Under the pieces are notes generated by a model. The model ran no database searches. It was given only the letters and a program-made list of their open reading frames with translations, and had not been told where the DNA came from. Position numbers and translations under genes: made by a program. From contig CAJKQZ010000013.1 of assembly GCA_905202115.1 (NCBI GenBank), forward strand, positions 1 to 24,892: DNA of 24,892 bases, given 5' to 3'. The stretch's first letter is position 1; each line of letters starts with the position of its first letter. Shown here piece after piece: positions 22,777 to 24,892 of the stretch. Source of the DNA: an uncultured Prevotellaceae bacterium (lineage in GTDB: Bacteria; Bacteroidota; Bacteroidia; Bacteroidales; Bacteroidaceae).

Positions 22777-23070
22777 AAAAATTCCGCAAGGCATACTGCA
22801 AACAAAAACGCCCTGCACTATTATTACAACCTAAGAAATCCGTACAGGTTCGGCCTAATGATATACGCCGATAGGTATGTGCCGTTGCAATAAATACAGA
22901 AGGTAACAGCAAAAAGGCAGAACATAAACACAAAAGAGCGAAACATGACTGCGACAAGGCGACAAGACAGATAAAAGCTCCTTATTTTCATCATTATAAG
23001 AAGATACACTTATCCCCGCTGCTTCTCCGACAAATAAATTCCAGCGCAAGAAGACCGAAAAAAGAAAATA

Positions 23071-23106
23071 AAAAATCCCGTTGCAGGAATCTGCAACGGG
23101 ATTTTT
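23071..23106 (-). terminator. GAPDH terminator, works in both directions
   Basis: A perfect 16-bp stem (23071-23086 with 23091-23106) with loop GAAT. The core is ATCCCGTTGCAG and complement, with A and T runs at the two sides, so it can end transcription from either strand. It starts 15 bases beyond the GAPDH stop. Confidence 0.93.
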
Positions 23107-23121
23107 CGTTTATAACAAATA

Positions 23122-24141
23122 TTACTTGTTATTGTACTTAGCCATGTGCTGGATAAGATCAACGAGTTTGTTAGAGTAACCAATCTCGTTGTCATACCAA
23201 GAAACAACCTTAACGAAATTGTCGGTAAGGTAAACACCTGCGTTAGCGTCGAAGATAGAAGTAAGCTTGCAGCCGAGGAAGTCGCTCGAAACAACAGCAT
23301 CTTCAGTATAGCCGAGGATACCTTTGAGTTCGTTCTCCGAAGCAGCCTTCATTGCAGCGCAGATAGCCTCTTTGGTAGCGGGCTTCTTGAGGTTTACAGT
23401 AAGGTCAACAACCGAAACATCGAGAGTCGGCACGCGCATGGAGATACCGGTGAGTTTGCCGTCGAGTTCGGGAATAACTTTGCCCACAGCTTTTGCAGCA
23501 CCCGTAGAAGAGGGGATGATGTTGCCTGCAGCAGCACGACCGCCGCGCCAATCCTTGCGAGAAGGACCGTCAACAGTCTTCTGTGTTGCGGTAGTAGAGT
23601 GAACGGTTGTCATAAGACCGGTTTCGATACCGAAGCTGTCGTTGAGTACCTTAGCGATAGGAGCCAAGCAGTTGGTGGTGCAAGAAGCGTTCGAAACGAT
23701 AGTCTGGCCTGCGTAAGTATCGGTGTTCACACCGCAAACGAACATGGGAGCCTGACGGCCGTCTTCGCCCTTCTTCGAAGGAGCAGAAAGAACTACATAT
23801 TTAGCACCGGCCTGGAGGTGTTTCTCAGCTTTGTCCATTGCGAGGAAAAGACCTGTCGATTCTACAACATACTCAGCGCCGATTTCGTCCCATTTCAAGT
23901 TTGCAGGATCCATTTCAGCCGTGATACGAACTTTATTGCCGTTTACTACGAGCTGACCGTTCTCTATCTCAACAGTACCGTTGAAACGACCGTGCATTGT
24001 GTCATACTTCAGCATGTAAGCCATGTATTCTACGTCGAGGAGGTCGTTGATACCTACAACCTGCACGTCATCGCGCTCCTGAATGGCGCGAAATACGAAA
24101 CGGCCGATACGGCCGAAACCGTTAATACCTACTTTAATCAT
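23122..24141 (-). CDS. gap: Glyceraldehyde-3-phosphate dehydrogenase, type I
   Basis: The 339-residue enzyme converts glyceraldehyde-3-phosphate to 1,3-bisphosphoglycerate in glycolysis. The Rossmann loop NGFGRIGR (7-14) and D33 after the second strand (GINDLLD) indicate NAD preference. The catalytic centre is C154 in SNASCTTNCLAP with H181 in TTVHSTTATQK; GPSRKDWRGGRAAAGNIIPSS (read here as DWRGGRAAA and NIIPSSTGAAKA) and SWYDNEIGYS near the end are also standard. It is monocistronic, with its own promoter box and a strong terminator. Codon use is strongly biased, as expected for a highly expressed gene, and this leaves a long open frame on the opposite strand. Confidence 0.98.
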   Translation of the reverse strand: MIKVGINGFGRIGRFVFRAIQERDDVQVVGINDLLDVEYMAYMLKYDTMHGRFNGTVEIENGQLVVNGNKVRITAEMDPANLKWDEIGAEYVVESTGLFLAMDKAEKHLQAGAKYVVLSAPSKKGEDGRQAPMFVCGVNTDTYAGQTIVSNASCTTNCLAPIAKVLNDSFGIETGLMTTVHSTTATQKTVDGPSRKDWRGGRAAAGNIIPSSTGAAKAVGKVIPELDGKLTGISMRVPTLDVSVVDLTVNLKKPATKEAICAAMKAASENELKGILGYTEDAVVSSDFLGCKLTSIFDANAGVYLTDNFVKVVSWYDNEIGYSNKLVDLIQHMAKYNNK

Positions 24142-24203
24142 TTTTTACTGTTTTAATTAGGTTGATTATTTAAGATGTATATAGTTTTCGCTTTTATCGG
24201 CTG

Positions 24204-24211
24204 CAAAATTA
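24204..24211 (-). promoter_or_regulatory. -7 box for GAPDH
   Basis: On the minus strand TAATTTTG matches TAnnTTTG, 62 bases before the GAPDH start. A TTTG lies 23 bases further upstream on the minus strand (24235-24238 region), slightly longer than the usual 19-21. Confidence 0.55.
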
Positions 24212-24223
24212 CGAAATACTTTT

Positions 24224-24231
24224 TATTTTTG
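24224..24231 (+). promoter_or_regulatory. -7 box for mscL
   Basis: TATTTTTG matches TAnnTTTG and lies 21 bases before the mscL ATG. It sits only 12 bases from the GAPDH -7 box, so the two divergent promoters overlap. Confidence 0.6.
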
Positions 24232-24252
24232 CGGCAAACAAAAAGCAATAAA

Positions 24253-24699
24253 ATGAAAAAGAGCAAATTTATTAAGGATTTTAAAGAGTTCGCCGTAAAA
24301 GGCAATGCCATACAACTGGCTGTAGGTGTGATAATAGGCAGTGCTTTCGGAAAAATCGTATCGTCGATAGTCGATGACATCATCATGCCTCCTGTAGGCT
24401 GGATAATAGGAGGAGTAGATTTTACCGACCTCAAACTGAAACTGCCGCAAAACCCGCTGAATCCGGATGTGCAGGTAACGATAAACTACGGAAACTTCAT
24501 TCAAGCCGCCATAGTGTTCGTAATCGTAGCCTTATGCGTTTTTCTGCTTGTAAAAGGCATGGCCGCACTCTCGCACACAAACAAAGAAAAGGAAACGCCC
24601 GCCGCTCCTCCCGCTCCGTCTAATGAAGAACTTCTACTCACCGAGATACGTGACATACTGCGCAAGCAGGCGGAAAACGCTGACACAAATAAAAACTGA
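24253..24699 (+). CDS. mscL: Large-conductance mechanosensitive channel MscL
   Basis: The 148-residue product is an MscL channel, which opens under membrane tension to release solutes after osmotic down-shock. The N-terminal helix and first transmembrane segment show FKEFAVKGNAIQLAVGVIIG and SAFGKIVSSIVDDIIMPPVG. The second transmembrane segment is FIQAAIVFVIVALCVFLLV, and a cytoplasmic helix EELLLTEIRDILRKQ ends the protein after a Pro/Ala linker. I chose the ATG at 24253; the reading frame is open further upstream to 24175, but that part lies over the promoter and would put 26 unrelated residues before the conserved start. Confidence 0.96.
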   Translation: MKKSKFIKDFKEFAVKGNAIQLAVGVIIGSAFGKIVSSIVDDIIMPPVGWIIGGVDFTDLKLKLPQNPLNPDVQVTINYGNFIQAAIVFVIVALCVFLLVKGMAALSHTNKEKETPAAPPAPSNEELLLTEIRDILRKQAENADTNKN

Positions 24700-24784
24700 C
24701 GTTACGCAGTAAAAAACCGCTTCCTGCAGGAAACATTACGGGCCGATACGGAAAACCGCAAAGCGGGTATTTCATTTCGGTAAG

Positions 24785-24892
24785 AACTCCCCGCGAAAAA
24801 AAATATTTTTTTTGCACGATAAAAAACCTCCCGCAGGTAATTGAAAATACAAGGGAGATAATCGAAAATATGTCTGAGATAATTCAAAATAT
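24785..24892 (-). repeat. Composite palindromic repeat, copy G (cut by window end)
   Basis: On the minus strand this is the right half of the long element: the palindrome unit, then CTCCCTTGTATTTTCAATTA, GCGGGAGGTTTTTTATC and an A/T tail ending in CGCGGGG. The window ends inside the palindrome. The last 26 bases are identical, on the same strand, to the first 26. Confidence 0.88.

Noticed and set aside
23146..24156. Open frame of 336 codons on the plus strand opposite GAPDH
   Set aside because: It is the antisense shadow of a highly expressed, codon-biased gene; its translation has no recognisable domain.
24702..24887. 61-codon minus-strand frame at the window end
   Set aside because: Translation of repeat copy G; the same string appears wherever the element occurs.
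1..24892. Whole window as a circular plasmid or phage
   Set aside because: Terminal identity comes from the dispersed repeat; genes are chromosomal housekeeping and no replication, mobilisation or structural phage gene is present.

Overview
The window looks like a piece of a Bacteroidales chromosome, probably a gut or oral commensal. The evidence is a PorX-type response regulator with a PglZ phosphatase domain, several -7 promoter boxes of the Bacteroidetes form TAnnTTTG, mostly weak Shine-Dalgarno sequences, and a secreted protein ending in a T9SS-like C-terminal module. All protein-coding content is ordinary chromosomal material. There is no transposase, phage gene, tRNA, rRNA or CRISPR array. 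Both ends lie inside copies of the same dispersed repeat, which suggests a contig broken at a repeat rather than a natural boundary.

Layout. 326-3895 (+): porX, tsaE, frr and rsgA, closed by a strong intrinsic terminator. 4543-6420 (+): an exported GH127 (beta-L-arabinofuranosidase family) enzyme standing alone. 6839-13077 (-): parA, parB, a DUF5683 membrane protein, an MltD-like LysM lytic transglycosylase and a bifunctional Rel (p)ppGpp enzyme, joining chromosome segregation, wall remodelling and stringent response. 13625-14617 (+): miaA behind a duplicated promoter. 14703-19396 (+): glycogen debranching enzyme, GT4 glycosyltransferase and a GH57 protein that appears to have lost both catalytic residues, a storage-glucan operon. 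19743-22587 (+): PF14907-type nucleotidyltransferase, secreted protein with a T9SS-like tail, and a 55-residue peptide gene, in a tight cassette of unknown function. 23122-24141 (-): GAPDH. 24253-24699 (+): MscL, sharing a divergent promoter region with GAPDH.

The most striking non-coding feature is a family of AT-rich repeats at seven intergenic places. Each locus is built from about 21-bp units with the core TATCTCAGA, placed in alternating orientation so that units pair into hairpins. Four loci (two cut by the window ends) are part of a longer composite element of roughly 175 bp with conserved flanks. Three are shorter. They lie in convergent, divergent and co-directional gaps, so a pure terminator role does not explain them.

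Most worth following up: the repeat family, the nucleotidyltransferase/secreted protein/short peptide cassette, the degenerate GH57 protein, and the duplicated promoter in front of miaA.
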